DNA of 14,480 bases from Candidatus Omnitrophota bacterium (GTDB lineage Bacteria > Omnitrophota > Gorgyraeia > Gygaellales > Profunditerraquicolaceae): positions 1-14,480 of the forward strand of contig JAQUKF010000017.1 in the NCBI GenBank assembly GCA_028719265.1. The letters run 5' to 3'. Every line of letters begins with the position of its first letter. Position 1 is the first letter of the stretch. Of the stretch, positions 5,844-13,960 are shown piece after piece. The position numbers and the translations under genes were made by a program. Below the pieces are notes generated by a model. It was not told the origin of the DNA. It saw only the letters and a list, made by a program, of their open reading frames with translations, and did not search any database.

Positions 5844-7270
5844 CCTTATCGGTTCAGGCGGAGAGAAGAAGGACGATGAAGATAGACGGAGTGGAGATAG
5901 GCGGGATAACTTGCGATTCCAGGGAGGTTAAGAAGGGGTATGCCTTTGTTGCCGTAAAAGGCAGCCGCAGGGACGGTTCATCTTTTGCCGGGGAAGCGCT
6001 TAAGAGAGGCGCAAGCCTGATAATCTCGGAAAAAGGGGCAGGCGGGGGAAGCGTTTTTGGAAAAGCCAGAAGGGTTGTGGTGAAGGACGCCCGTAAGTTC
6101 CTGGCGGAGGCCTCCGCCGAATTTTATGGCCGTCCTTCAGAAAAGATGAAGGTTGCCGGAGTTACAGGCACTAACGGCAAGACCACGGTCACTTACCTGA
6201 TTGAGGCTATAGCAAAGAGGTCGGGAGAGGACTGCGGTGTTATCGGCACGGTGAATTACCGTTTTAGCGGCAAGGAGCTTCGCGCAAAGAATACCACTCC
6301 CGGGCCGGTCGAGTTACAGCGACTGCTTGCGGGGATGCTCCGCCGCCGGATAAAATATTGCGCGATGGAGGTTTCTTCGCATGCCCTCGTCCAGCAAAGG
6401 GTGCGGGGAATATCTTTCAGCCAGGCGATCTTTACCAACCTTACCCAGGACCACCTGGATTACCATAAAAGCCTGAATAACTATTTTTCGGCCAAGGCGA
6501 GGTTATTCCGCCTGCTTCGGGATACGGGGACGGCGATAGTCAACAATGACGATAAATACGGCAGACGGATTAAAAAGCTGCTTTCCCGCCGGCCGGTCAC
6601 CTACGGGATAAAAAATAGATCTACCGTTATGGCCAGGGACATATGTTTCGGGGCAAAGGGCAGCAAATTTACCCTGGTTGCCCCCGGGATAGAATCGAGT
6701 ATCAGGACCCCGATGATCGGCCTCTATAATATTTACAATATCCTGGCGGCCGTATGCTGGGGGATAAGCGAAAAGATCTCCTTTAACCATATCAAATCCG
6801 CGATAGAAGAGTTCAAATGCGTTCCAGGCAGGCTGGAGAGAGCGGGGGATAACATATTCATTGATTACGCGCATACACCGGACGCGTTGTCTAATGTGAT
6901 CAAGGCCTTAAGGCCGCTGATTGCCGGCAGGATAATCGTGGTTTTTGGCTGCGGCGGAGAAAGGGACAGGTCAAAGCGTCCGAAGATGGGCAGGATAGCC
7001 ACGGAGTTGGCGGATTACGCGGTGATCACTACCGATAATCCGCGTTCGGAGGATCCGCTGCGCATAACAGCGGAGATATGCCGGGGGGCGCGCAGGGGCA
7101 ATTACTGTGTTCTCGTAGACAGGTTTGAGGCCATAAGAAAAGCCGTAAGCTTAAAAGGCAGGAATGATTGCCTGGTGATCGCCGGTAAAGGACATGAGGA
7201 TTATCAGGCGTTGAAGGAGAAGGTGGTGCATTTCAGCGACCGGGAGGCAGTGCGCAAGTGTTTACGTTAG
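5840..7270 (+). CDS. murE: UDP-MurNAc-L-Ala-D-Glu--meso-diaminopimelate ligase
   Basis: MurE is the ATP-dependent cytoplasmic ligase that adds the third amino acid of the peptidoglycan stem peptide. The length is 476 residues, normal for the family. The N-terminal domain has GITCDSREVKKGYAFVAVKG-type sequence. The ATP loop is GTNGKTT at 110-116. The central domain has NTTPGP, MEVSSHAL, TNLTQDHLDYH and the SAKARLF segment with the lysine expected to be carbamylated. The C-terminal domain has DNPRSEDP at 399-406, whose DNPR core is the known signature for meso-diaminopimelate rather than L-lysine, and GKGHEDYQ near the end. The ATG at 5840 overlaps the ftsI stop and has AGAGGA at 8-nt spacing. 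An alternative ATG at 5876 with AAGGA close upstream would remove 12 poorly conserved residues and cannot be excluded. Confidence 0.97.
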   Translation: MTLSVQAERRRTMKIDGVEIGGITCDSREVKKGYAFVAVKGSRRDGSSFAGEALKRGASLIISEKGAGGGSVFGKARRVVVKDARKFLAEASAEFYGRPSEKMKVAGVTGTNGKTTVTYLIEAIAKRSGEDCGVIGTVNYRFSGKELRAKNTTPGPVELQRLLAGMLRRRIKYCAMEVSSHALVQQRVRGISFSQAIFTNLTQDHLDYHKSLNNYFSAKARLFRLLRDTGTAIVNNDDKYGRRIKKLLSRRPVTYGIKNRSTVMARDICFGAKGSKFTLVAPGIESSIRTPMIGLYNIYNILAAVCWGISEKISFNHIKSAIEEFKCVPGRLERAGDNIFIDYAHTPDALSNVIKALRPLIAGRIIVVFGCGGERDRSKRPKMGRIATELADYAVITTDNPRSEDPLRITAEICRGARRGNYCVLVDRFEAIRKAVSLKGRNDCLVIAGKGHEDYQALKEKVVHFSDREAVRKCLR

Positions 7271-8619
7271 AAGAGATAATCAGGGCTACGGCAGGCAGGC
7301 TTATCCAGGGAGAGCTGCCCGGCAGGTTCAAGGGTATTTCAACCGATTCCCGGACGATAAAACCGAAAGAGGCCTTTCTGGCCTTAAAAGGGGATAATTT
7401 TGACGGGCATGATTTTATTCCCTTCGCCTTAAGATCCGGAGCCGCCTGCATAATAGCAGAAGATACGGCCGGCCTTAGCTTTCCTAAAAATATATCTTTG
7501 GTGAAAGTCGCAGATACTACTTTGGCCCTGGGTAACCTTGCCCGTTTTAGGCGGGAGAGGTTTGAAGGACCGCTTGTCGCCGTAACCGGGTCAAACGGCA
7601 AGACCACTGTCAAAGAAATGATCGCCTGGATCCTTTCCTTAAAAGGTCCGCTTTTGAAGAACGAGGGTACAAAAAACAACCAGATTGGCCTGCCGCAAAC
7701 ACTGATCCGGCTTAATAGGCGGCATAGTTTTGCGGTAGTTGAGATCGGCACCAACCATTTCGGCGAGGTCGGCTATTTGTCCGCCATCGCCAGGCCGAAT
7801 ATAGGCGTACTTACCAATATCGGCCCTTCGCATCTGGAGTCCTTCGGTGATTTGGGCGGGGTGATGAAGGAAAAGTCCAGCCTGCTGGATAATCTGCTTC
7901 CGCCGGCTATAGCCTTGTTCAACTCCGATGACCGCTATTTGCGCTCCTTGGCCAAAAAAGGCGGGAGAAAGGCGCATTCATTCAGCTATTGCGTCAGAGG
8001 AAAGGGTGATTTTTATGCTTCCTCCGTCAGGCTGGAAGGCGGGAAGGTGAAGTTCAGGCTTAACCGCAGGTTCGATTTTGAACTGCCCACGCTGGGAACG
8101 CATAATGTATATAACGCCCTGGCTGCCATCGCCACCGCCCGTATCCTGGGTTTTGGCTTGAAAGATATTTCCCGCCGGCTGGCAAGCTTCGATTTCCCCC
8201 GGGGGAGACTTAAGCTCGTCGAGATAAAGGGCGTAAGGTTCATTGATGACACATACAACTCCAACCCGCTTTCCCTGGGCAGCGCCCTGAATGCCCTTGG
8301 CGCGTTGAAGTGCAAGGGAAGAAAAATACTGGTTATGGGTGATATGCTGGAGCTGGGGGGAAAAAAAGAGTTATTGCATAGGCGCTTCGCTGGTAGTATA
8401 ACTGATATATGCGATGCGTTGATTGCGGTAGGCGAGTTGTCCGCTCTTACCGCAGCAAGCGCCAGAAGGGCCGGATTTGACGGAGGCAAGATTTTCTGCT
8501 GTTCTTCCTCCTGCCAGGCCAGGGAATTATTGCTCAACAAGGTTGCACCGGGGAACAAAGACGTGATCCTGGTGAAGGGTTCCCGCTCGATGAAAATGGA
8601 AGAGGTCTTTAAGATTTAA
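7258..8619 (+). CDS. murF: UDP-MurNAc-tripeptide--D-Ala-D-Ala ligase
   Basis: MurF adds the D-alanyl-D-alanine dipeptide, completing UDP-MurNAc-pentapeptide in the cytoplasm. The length is 453 residues, as usual. The N-terminal domain has GISTDSRTIKPKEAFLALKG. The ATP loop is GSNGKTT at 111-117. These are followed by NEGTKNNQIGLP, EIGTNHFGEV, LTNIGPSHLE, GTHNVYNALAA, FIDDTYNSNP (the MurF-type DxYNxNP motif) and GDMLELG. The start is GTG, lying 13 nt inside the end of murE, with GGGAGG (7242-7247) at 10-nt spacing, one of the better ribosome binding sites in the operon. A G6A7 run (8355-8367) lies within codons 366-370, and the frame through it is intact. The TAATG junction with mraY is a 1-nt overlap. 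Confidence 0.97.
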   Translation: MFTLEEIIRATAGRLIQGELPGRFKGISTDSRTIKPKEAFLALKGDNFDGHDFIPFALRSGAACIIAEDTAGLSFPKNISLVKVADTTLALGNLARFRRERFEGPLVAVTGSNGKTTVKEMIAWILSLKGPLLKNEGTKNNQIGLPQTLIRLNRRHSFAVVEIGTNHFGEVGYLSAIARPNIGVLTNIGPSHLESFGDLGGVMKEKSSLLDNLLPPAIALFNSDDRYLRSLAKKGGRKAHSFSYCVRGKGDFYASSVRLEGGKVKFRLNRRFDFELPTLGTHNVYNALAAIATARILGFGLKDISRRLASFDFPRGRLKLVEIKGVRFIDDTYNSNPLSLGSALNALGALKCKGRKILVMGDMLELGGKKELLHRRFAGSITDICDALIAVGELSALTAASARRAGFDGGKIFCCSSSCQARELLLNKVAPGNKDVILVKGSRSMKMEEVFKI

Positions 8620-9707
8620 TGTTTTACCACCTGCTTTATCCGCTAAGGGATTTTATCTCCGCATTCAATGTTTTCCGCTATATAACCTTCCGGGCGGCAA
8701 TGGCCGCTTTAACCGCCTTTGCGCTAAGCCTTATCTTCGGGCCGCTATTGATAAGGAAATTGAAAGAGCTTAAGCTTGGGGAGAAGATAAACAAGGCCGA
8801 CAGCGCCAGGCTTGACGACCTGCACCGGCATAAACAGGATACTCCCACCATGGGAGGGCTGCTTATTTTGGGGGCGGTCATAACCTCTACGCTCCTTTGG
8901 GCCGATATTGCAAAACATTGCATCTGGATAGTCCTGTTTAGCACATGCTGGCTTGGCCTTACCGGTTTTATAGACGACTATATGAAACAGACCGGGAAGA
9001 ATGCCGCCGGGCTTAAGCCCGCGGTAAAGTTTTCCAGCCAGATAATCCTGGGGTTGATATTGGGCGCCTTCCTAATTATTGACAGCCATTATAACGTCAA
9101 GCTGGAGGTGCCTTTCCTGAAATGGGTCAACCTGGATCTGGACGGGCTATATATTCTTTTTGTCATACTGGTGATCTCGGGGTCTTCCAACGCGGTAAAT
9201 TTGACCGACGGCCTAGACGGCCTGGCTATCGGGATAGTGGTTATGGTGGCGATAGCCTTCAGTATCCTATGTTATATTTCCGGCAATGTAAACTTAAGTA
9301 ATTACCTGCTTGTTTCTTACGTTGAAGGGGCGGGGGAGTTGACTATTTTCTGCGCCAGCATTATCGGCGCCGGCCTGGGTTTCCTGTGGTTTAACTGCTA
9401 CCCGGCTTCGATCTTCATGGGGGACGTAGGCTCACTCGCCCTGGGAGGGGCTATCGGGACGGTGGCCCTGTTGATCAAGAAAGAGATGCTGCTTATAATC
9501 GTGGGAGGCATTTTTGTTTTAGAGGTCTTTTCCGTAATACTGCAGGTGGGTGTCTTTAAACTGACCAAAAAGCGCATATTCAAGATCGCTCCCCTGCATC
9601 ACCATTTCCAGTTTTTGGACTGGCCTGAAAACAAGGTGATCGTGAGGTTTTGGATCATTGCCGGCTTGCTTGCTTTGTTTTCCCTGGTTACCTTGAAGAT
9701 CAGGTAG
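8619..9707 (+). CDS. mraY: Phospho-N-acetylmuramoyl-pentapeptide-transferase (lipid I synthase)
   Basis: MraY is the polytopic inner-membrane enzyme that transfers phospho-MurNAc-pentapeptide from UDP to undecaprenyl phosphate, giving lipid I. The length is 362 residues, standard for the family, with about ten hydrophobic segments. The N-terminus MFYHLLYPL and FNVFRYITFRA match the family closely. Further motifs are DTPTMGG, the Mg-binding DD pair at D119-D120 in GFIDDYMK, NLTDGLDG at 194-201, FMGDVGSLALGG, and the HHH triplet at 327-329 in PLHHHFQ. No key residue is missing. A purine-rich GGAAGAGG sits at 8598-8605, somewhat far from the start, and the 1-nt overlap with murF suggests coupling. 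Confidence 0.98.
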   Translation: MFYHLLYPLRDFISAFNVFRYITFRAAMAALTAFALSLIFGPLLIRKLKELKLGEKINKADSARLDDLHRHKQDTPTMGGLLILGAVITSTLLWADIAKHCIWIVLFSTCWLGLTGFIDDYMKQTGKNAAGLKPAVKFSSQIILGLILGAFLIIDSHYNVKLEVPFLKWVNLDLDGLYILFVILVISGSSNAVNLTDGLDGLAIGIVVMVAIAFSILCYISGNVNLSNYLLVSYVEGAGELTIFCASIIGAGLGFLWFNCYPASIFMGDVGSLALGGAIGTVALLIKKEMLLIIVGGIFVLEVFSVILQVGVFKLTKKRIFKIAPLHHHFQFLDWPENKVIVRFWIIAGLLALFSLVTLKIR

Positions 9708-9735
9708 GGGATGCAATCCATCGCCGTTTAATCTT

Positions 9736-11004
9736 ATGCAGAACACCGGATTTTTCAAAAACAAGAAGGTCACTATCGTAGGATTGGCCCGTTCGGGGCT
9801 TGCCTGCGCTAATCTCCTGCACGGTTTGGGCGCGCATGTGCGGGTGAGCGACATTAATGATAATATGCAGACCAAGTCGCTTGCCCTTAGTCTTGCTTCC
9901 AGGGATATCCGGGTTGAGCTGGGTACTCACAGTAAGGGTTTTATTGAGGATGCGGACCTGGTAGTTGTTTCTCCGGGTGTCGCCCCCGCGGCGCAGCCGA
10001 TAGTGTGGGCCAGGGAGCTTTCCCGGCCGGTAATAAGCGAGATCGAGGTGGCCAGCATACTTTGCCCGGGCCAGATCATAGCGGTTACCGGATCTAACGG
10101 TAAGACTACGGTCACTACCCTTATCGGGAAAATACTTGATAAGCCCGGAAGGGACGTCTTTATCTGCGGGAACATAGGAAGGCCTTTCTGCGCGGAGGTC
10201 CAGAAGGTAAAGAGGGGGGATATGGTTGTCCTTGAAGTAAGCTCCTTCCAGCTTGAAACGATAAATAATTTCAGGCCGAAGATCGCCGTTATCCTTAACC
10301 TGACCCCTAACCACCTGGACCGCTATAATAATATGCAGGAATACCTGGATGCAAAAAAGCGTATTTTCCTAAACCAGCGCGGAGGCGATTTCCTGGTATT
10401 AAACGGGGATGACGCGCTTCTTAAGCCGCTGGCCGCTTTAGCCAGATCGAGGGTGATTTTTTTCTCCGCAAAAGGCACAAAGTTGAATCCAAACCAGAGC
10501 GCGGTAACCGAGGTGGGAAAGATATTGAAGGTGAAGACGGAAAAGATGCTCGGCGTTTTCCGCGATTTCAAGGGGTTGGCGCACCGCATGGAGGAGGTGG
10601 CGGATGTCAACGGCGTGAAGTTCATCAATGATTCCAAGGCGACTACTGCCGATTCGGCCATCTGGGCGATCAATAACATCAACGCGCCGATAATACTCAT
10701 CGCCGGAGGCAGGCATAAGGGGATAGATTACCGGGTTATCCTGGGTCCGGCCAGGAACAAGGTCAAGAAAGTGCTCTTGATCGGGGAGGCCAGGGATATA
10801 ATCGCCGGGGAGATCGGAGGGGAACTGTCCGTTGAGAAGTCCGATTCCCTGAGAGAGGCGGTAACCAGGGCGTATAGCCAGGCAGAGCCCGGCGATTACG
10901 TATTGTTTTCCCCTATGTGCTCAAGCTTTGACATGTTTAAGGATTATGAACAACGGGGGGATGCTTTTAAGATGACGGTATCCGACCTGCTCAAGGGCGC
11001 CTAA
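9736..11004 (+). CDS. murD: UDP-MurNAc-L-alanine--D-glutamate ligase
   Basis: MurD adds D-glutamate to UDP-MurNAc-L-alanine in the cytoplasm. The protein is 422 residues, slightly below the usual 440-450. It opens with a Rossmann-type UDP-binding domain (VTIVGLARSGLACA, then VVVSPGVAP). The ATP loop is GSNGKTT at 119-125, followed by GNIGRPF, LEVSSFQLE, NLTPNHLDRY, HRMEEV, FINDSKATT, IAGGRHKG and the C-terminal FSPMCSSFDMF. The 28 nt between mraY and this ATG contain no Shine-Dalgarno sequence for murD; no in-frame start exists closer to mraY. A six-codon ORF (9711-9731) ends 4 nt before the ATG and could deliver terminating ribosomes, but this is speculative. Confidence 0.97.
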   Translation: MQNTGFFKNKKVTIVGLARSGLACANLLHGLGAHVRVSDINDNMQTKSLALSLASRDIRVELGTHSKGFIEDADLVVVSPGVAPAAQPIVWARELSRPVISEIEVASILCPGQIIAVTGSNGKTTVTTLIGKILDKPGRDVFICGNIGRPFCAEVQKVKRGDMVVLEVSSFQLETINNFRPKIAVILNLTPNHLDRYNNMQEYLDAKKRIFLNQRGGDFLVLNGDDALLKPLAALARSRVIFFSAKGTKLNPNQSAVTEVGKILKVKTEKMLGVFRDFKGLAHRMEEVADVNGVKFINDSKATTADSAIWAINNINAPIILIAGGRHKGIDYRVILGPARNKVKKVLLIGEARDIIAGEIGGELSVEKSDSLREAVTRAYSQAEPGDYVLFSPMCSSFDMFKDYEQRGDAFKMTVSDLLKGA

Positions 11005-11010
11005 GGGATT

Positions 11011-12105
11011 ATGATCAGGAAAACGCGCATTAATTTGCTCACTGTCTCGGTCGTGCTTCTGTGCGTCGGGATAATAATGATCTACAGCTCTTCGAGCATC
11101 TATGCCTGGGAGAAATACGGGGATAGTTTTTATTTTTTAAAGCGCCACCTGCTTTTCCTGTCCGCCGGCCTGTTGTTCACTTTCCTGGCCATGGTAGTCG
11201 ATTATCGCCTGATGCGCAAGCACGCGCGCCTTTTGCTCTGGGTGGCGATCGGCTTGCTGGTCTTGGTGCTTATCCCGGGCATAGGCAAGGAGGTTTCGGG
11301 GGCAAGGCGCTGGTTCAGGTTCAGGTTCATCAGCTTCCAGCCTTCGGAATTTGCCAACCTGGCGGTGATCATTTACATCTCGGATTTTATCTGCCGCAAA
11401 GGGGACCAGATAAAGACTTTGCTTAAAGGGTTTATCCCGCCTATCTGCGTGTTAGGCGGGGTATCCCTGCTTATACTTTTGCAGCCGGACCTGGGGACGA
11501 CCATCGCCCTGGGGAGCGTGGTTCTGATCATGCTTTATATAGCGGGGGTAAGGCCGGTTTATATAATGAACCTGTTGCTTTGCAGCCTGCCGATGGTATA
11601 TATATTGGTTTTCAGTGTCCCGTACCGCAGGGCCAGGATACTGGCTTTCTTGAATCCGTGGCTGGACCCCAAAGGCAGCGGATTCCAGATAATCCAGTCC
11701 CAGATCGCCATAGGTTCCGGCGGGTTGTTTGGGGTAGGACTCGGCCATTCCCAGCAGAAACTTTTTTACCTGCCGGCGGCGCATACCGATTTTATTTTCT
11801 CGATCATCGGAGAGGAACTGGGGCTGGTGGGTACCCTGGGAGTAATCCTGTTGTTCATGATCTTTATCCGCCAGGCGCTTAAGATCATAAAGAACGCCCA
11901 GGACAGGTTCGGTTATTTCCTGGGCCAAGGGTTGGTCCTGATGATCTCCCTCAAGGCGATAGTTAATATAGGGGTTTCCTGCGGGGTTTTCCCGACCAAG
12001 GGGCTGCCATTGCCGTTTATCAGTTATGGAGGATCTTCCCTGATATTCGATATGGTCAGCCTCGGGATATTGATCAATATCGCGCGCAGCGGAGCATATC
12101 CTTAA
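11011..12105 (+). CDS. ftsW: Septal peptidoglycan glycosyltransferase FtsW (SEDS family)
   Basis: FtsW polymerises lipid II into glycan strands at the septum, paired with FtsI. The protein is 364 residues with many membrane segments. SEDS signatures are IMIYSSSS near the N-terminus, GARRW, SFQPSEFANL, LQPDLGTT, PYRRARILAFLNPWLDP, GFQIIQSQIAIGSGG and GLGHSQQKLFYLPAAHTDFIF. D260, in the HTDFIF segment, corresponds to the catalytic Asp reported for SEDS enzymes. The C-terminal GLPLPFISYGGSSL is also present. The dcw position between murD and murG argues for FtsW over RodA. The loop before SFQPSE reads WFRFRFI and is encoded by a perfect GGTTCA triplication. AAGGGA lies only 2 nt before the ATG. 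Confidence 0.96.
   Translation: MIRKTRINLLTVSVVLLCVGIIMIYSSSSIYAWEKYGDSFYFLKRHLLFLSAGLLFTFLAMVVDYRLMRKHARLLLWVAIGLLVLVLIPGIGKEVSGARRWFRFRFISFQPSEFANLAVIIYISDFICRKGDQIKTLLKGFIPPICVLGGVSLLILLQPDLGTTIALGSVVLIMLYIAGVRPVYIMNLLLCSLPMVYILVFSVPYRRARILAFLNPWLDPKGSGFQIIQSQIAIGSGGLFGVGLGHSQQKLFYLPAAHTDFIFSIIGEELGLVGTLGVILLFMIFIRQALKIIKNAQDRFGYFLGQGLVLMISLKAIVNIGVSCGVFPTKGLPLPFISYGGSSLIFDMVSLGILINIARSGAYP
11312..11329 (+). repeat. Hexanucleotide tandem repeat (GGTTCA)x3 inside ftsW
   Basis: Three perfect GGTTCA units run through the codons of the RFRF part of the loop preceding the conserved SFQPSE motif. Gain or loss of a unit would stay in frame and add or remove an Arg-Phe pair. Confidence 0.85.
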
Positions 12106-12111
12106 AAAATA
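12099..12111 (+). promoter_or_regulatory. A-rich non-Shine-Dalgarno leader at the murG start
   Basis: TCCTTAAAAAATA spans the end of ftsW and the first base of the murG ATG. It is identical over 13 nt to the leader of ftsI (4127-4139). No GGAGG-like site precedes murG at normal spacing. Its role in initiation is inferred only. Confidence 0.35.
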
Positions 12112-13193
12112 TGAAGGTTATACTTGTTACCGGCTCAAGCGGGGGGCATATCTTTCCCGCCATGGCCCTGATGCAGAGGCTTAAAGATTCAGGCGCCGAT
12201 GTATTGATGGTCCTGCCTAAAAAGGATAACGGGGTAAAGGTTGAGATCGCTCCCGGAGAGATCAGGTATATTCGCGCTGCGGAGATGGATCTTAGATCCG
12301 TAAGCGGGAGCATAAAGGGAGTTTATTATTTTCTGCTCGGCGCCTGGGACAGCTTCAGGATAGCGGCAGGGTTTAAGCCTGATACGGTTATCGGTTTCGG
12401 AAGCCTTAATACGATAGCCCTGTTATTTTGGGCCTGGCTTTTCAGGGCGCATACCCTTATCCATGAGCAGAATGTTGTTCCCGGAAGAGCAAACCGCCTG
12501 TTGGCCAGATTTGTGGATAAGATAGCAGTTTCCTTCACCGGGACAGGCGAGTATCTAAAGGCGTCCCCGCGCAAGATCGCCCTGACCGGGAATCCCTTGC
12601 GCAAAGAGATGGTCAGGATAGGCAGGCAGGAGGCTTTGGATTTCTTTGGCTTTAAAGAGGGTAAGTTCAATATCCTGGTTACCGGCGGAAGCCAGGGTTC
12701 GCATAAACTGAATATCGCCTGCTCCGGCGCCTTATCCGCCTGCGGGCGTAAGGAAGGCCTGCAGGTGGTGCATATTTCGGGTCAAGCTGATTTTAAGCAG
12801 GTCAGCCAGGTTTATTCCTCCTGCGGGATCGCTCATAAAGTTTTTGAATTTCTTACCGGTATGCAGTATGCTTATAGTGCCGCCGACTTGGTAATCTGCC
12901 GCGCGGGGGCCACGACGATCGCGGAGCTGGAAAGGTTCAGCCTGCCGGCCCTGCTGGTCCCGTATCCGTTTGCTTACGCGCACCAGTCGGCTAACGCCAG
13001 GGTGCTGGCGGATTGCGGATGCGTCCTGGTTATCGGCGACGAAGAGCTTTGCTTAGAGAAGATCGGGGAGGTCTTGACAGGAATTCTTAACGACCGCGGC
13101 AGGTTGAATGTGATGCGCCAGGCATACAGCCGTATCCGTGTCCCGGATGCCTGCGGACTGCTCACTAAAGAGGTTCTGGGTTTAAACCGATGA
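12111..13193 (+). CDS. murG: UDP-GlcNAc:lipid I GlcNAc transferase (lipid II synthase)
   Basis: MurG is a membrane-associated GT-B glycosyltransferase that adds GlcNAc to lipid I on the cytoplasmic face, giving lipid II. The length is 360 residues, typical. The N-terminal glycine-rich loop is G8-S-S-G-G-H13, a variant of the usual GGTGGH. The middle has HEQNVVPGRANRLLARF (H118-N121 first) and LTGNPLR. The C-terminal domain has VTGGSQGS, then the UDP-GlcNAc binding block beginning R264-A-G-A with E272, and PYPFAYAHQSANA. The segment after GFG reads SLNTIA instead of the common GYVSGP. The gene starts 5 nt after ftsW and ends with an ATGA overlap with the next gene. Confidence 0.95.
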   Translation: MKVILVTGSSGGHIFPAMALMQRLKDSGADVLMVLPKKDNGVKVEIAPGEIRYIRAAEMDLRSVSGSIKGVYYFLLGAWDSFRIAAGFKPDTVIGFGSLNTIALLFWAWLFRAHTLIHEQNVVPGRANRLLARFVDKIAVSFTGTGEYLKASPRKIALTGNPLRKEMVRIGRQEALDFFGFKEGKFNILVTGGSQGSHKLNIACSGALSACGRKEGLQVVHISGQADFKQVSQVYSSCGIAHKVFEFLTGMQYAYSAADLVICRAGATTIAELERFSLPALLVPYPFAYAHQSANARVLADCGCVLVIGDEELCLEKIGEVLTGILNDRGRLNVMRQAYSRIRVPDACGLLTKEVLGLNR

Positions 13194-13960
13194 GAAGATT
13201 AAATTGGCTTATTCTATTCTTATTTCTGCCCCTTGCCGCGCACGCGCAGGAACAGCCGTGGCAGGTTTTTAAAAGCACGCACTTCCTGATTTATTATAAA
13301 AGCGCGAAAGAATCCCAGCTCAACGCCCTGGCGGCGCGCGCGGAGAATGATTATAATAAGATAACGGATGATCTGGGTTTCAACCGTTTTAATTTCTGGA
13401 CATGGGATAACCGCGCAAAGATTTATCTTTTTGATACCCAGAAGCAGTATATGGAGGCAACGGGTAACCCTGAATGGTCAGCGGGGCAGGCTCAGATCAA
13501 CGGAAAGCTCATCCGTACGTTCATTACCGCCAGGGGCTTCCTGGATAATATACTCCCGCATGAAATGGCGCATATAATTTTCCGGGAAATGGTGGGATTC
13601 AATAATCCCGGGGTGCCGCTTTGGCTTGAAGAAGGGGTCGCTACTTATCAGGAGAAGAAAAATTATTTCCTCAAGTCGGAGCTGGCCGCCAGGATAAATC
13701 AGGGAAAATTCATAGGGTTGGATGAGCTAAGCAGGATGAATGTCTCGCTCCTTGAGGATAAGGAGCTGGTAAGCCTGTTTTATAATGAGTCTTACAGCCT
13801 GGTGAGATATCTGATCGATGCGTTCGGAAAAGATAAATTCGTGCTTTTTTGCCAGAACCTGAGGGATAAAAGGGATTTGACCAGGGCGCTGGTTTCGGCG
13901 TACTCTTTCAAGGATTTGCGGGATTTCGAGGATTCCTGGAAAAAATATATACTAAGATGA
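13190..13960 (+). CDS. Secreted Peptidase MA-like zinc metallopeptidase (gluzincin type)
   Basis: I recognise the fold type but not a named gene. The 256-residue protein starts with a clear signal peptide: a basic MRR, a hydrophobic stretch, and a probable cleavage after AHA (about residue 19). The mature part begins with a conserved-looking STHFLIYY segment, then WDNRAKIYLFD and a GNPEWSAGQA stretch. The zinc motif H124-E-M-A-H128 is followed by WLEEGVATY, in which E148 is the probable third ligand. This is the HExxH plus downstream Glu layout of gluzincins and Peptidase MA-type domains. No membrane anchor or lipobox is seen, so it is probably periplasmic. It overlaps murG and murC by 4 nt (ATGA) at both ends, so it is fully embedded in the operon and probably translationally coupled. 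The substrate is unknown; a role in envelope or wall processing is inferred from location only. Confidence 0.8.
   Translation: MRRLNWLILFLFLPLAAHAQEQPWQVFKSTHFLIYYKSAKESQLNALAARAENDYNKITDDLGFNRFNFWTWDNRAKIYLFDTQKQYMEATGNPEWSAGQAQINGKLIRTFITARGFLDNILPHEMAHIIFREMVGFNNPGVPLWLEEGVATYQEKKNYFLKSELAARINQGKFIGLDELSRMNVSLLEDKELVSLFYNESYSLVRYLIDAFGKDKFVLFCQNLRDKRDLTRALVSAYSFKDLRDFEDSWKKYILR

Noticed and set aside
8355..8367. G6A7 run in murF resembling an A-AAA-AAA programmed -1 frameshift site
   Set aside because: The zero frame encodes a full MurF with all motifs, while a -1 shift ends after four codons at a TAG. There is no evident downstream stem-loop, so it is probably just a lysine pair after glycines.
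9700..10314. 204-codon open frame on the - strand opposite the start of murD
   Set aside because: It is fully antisense to the conserved MurD N-terminal domain. The composition looks like a mirrored coding frame and no motif is visible.
13179..13188. Perfect 10-bp palindrome GGTTTAAACC just before the metallopeptidase start
   Set aside because: It lies in the coding end of murG, and palindromes of this length are expected several times by chance in a window this size.
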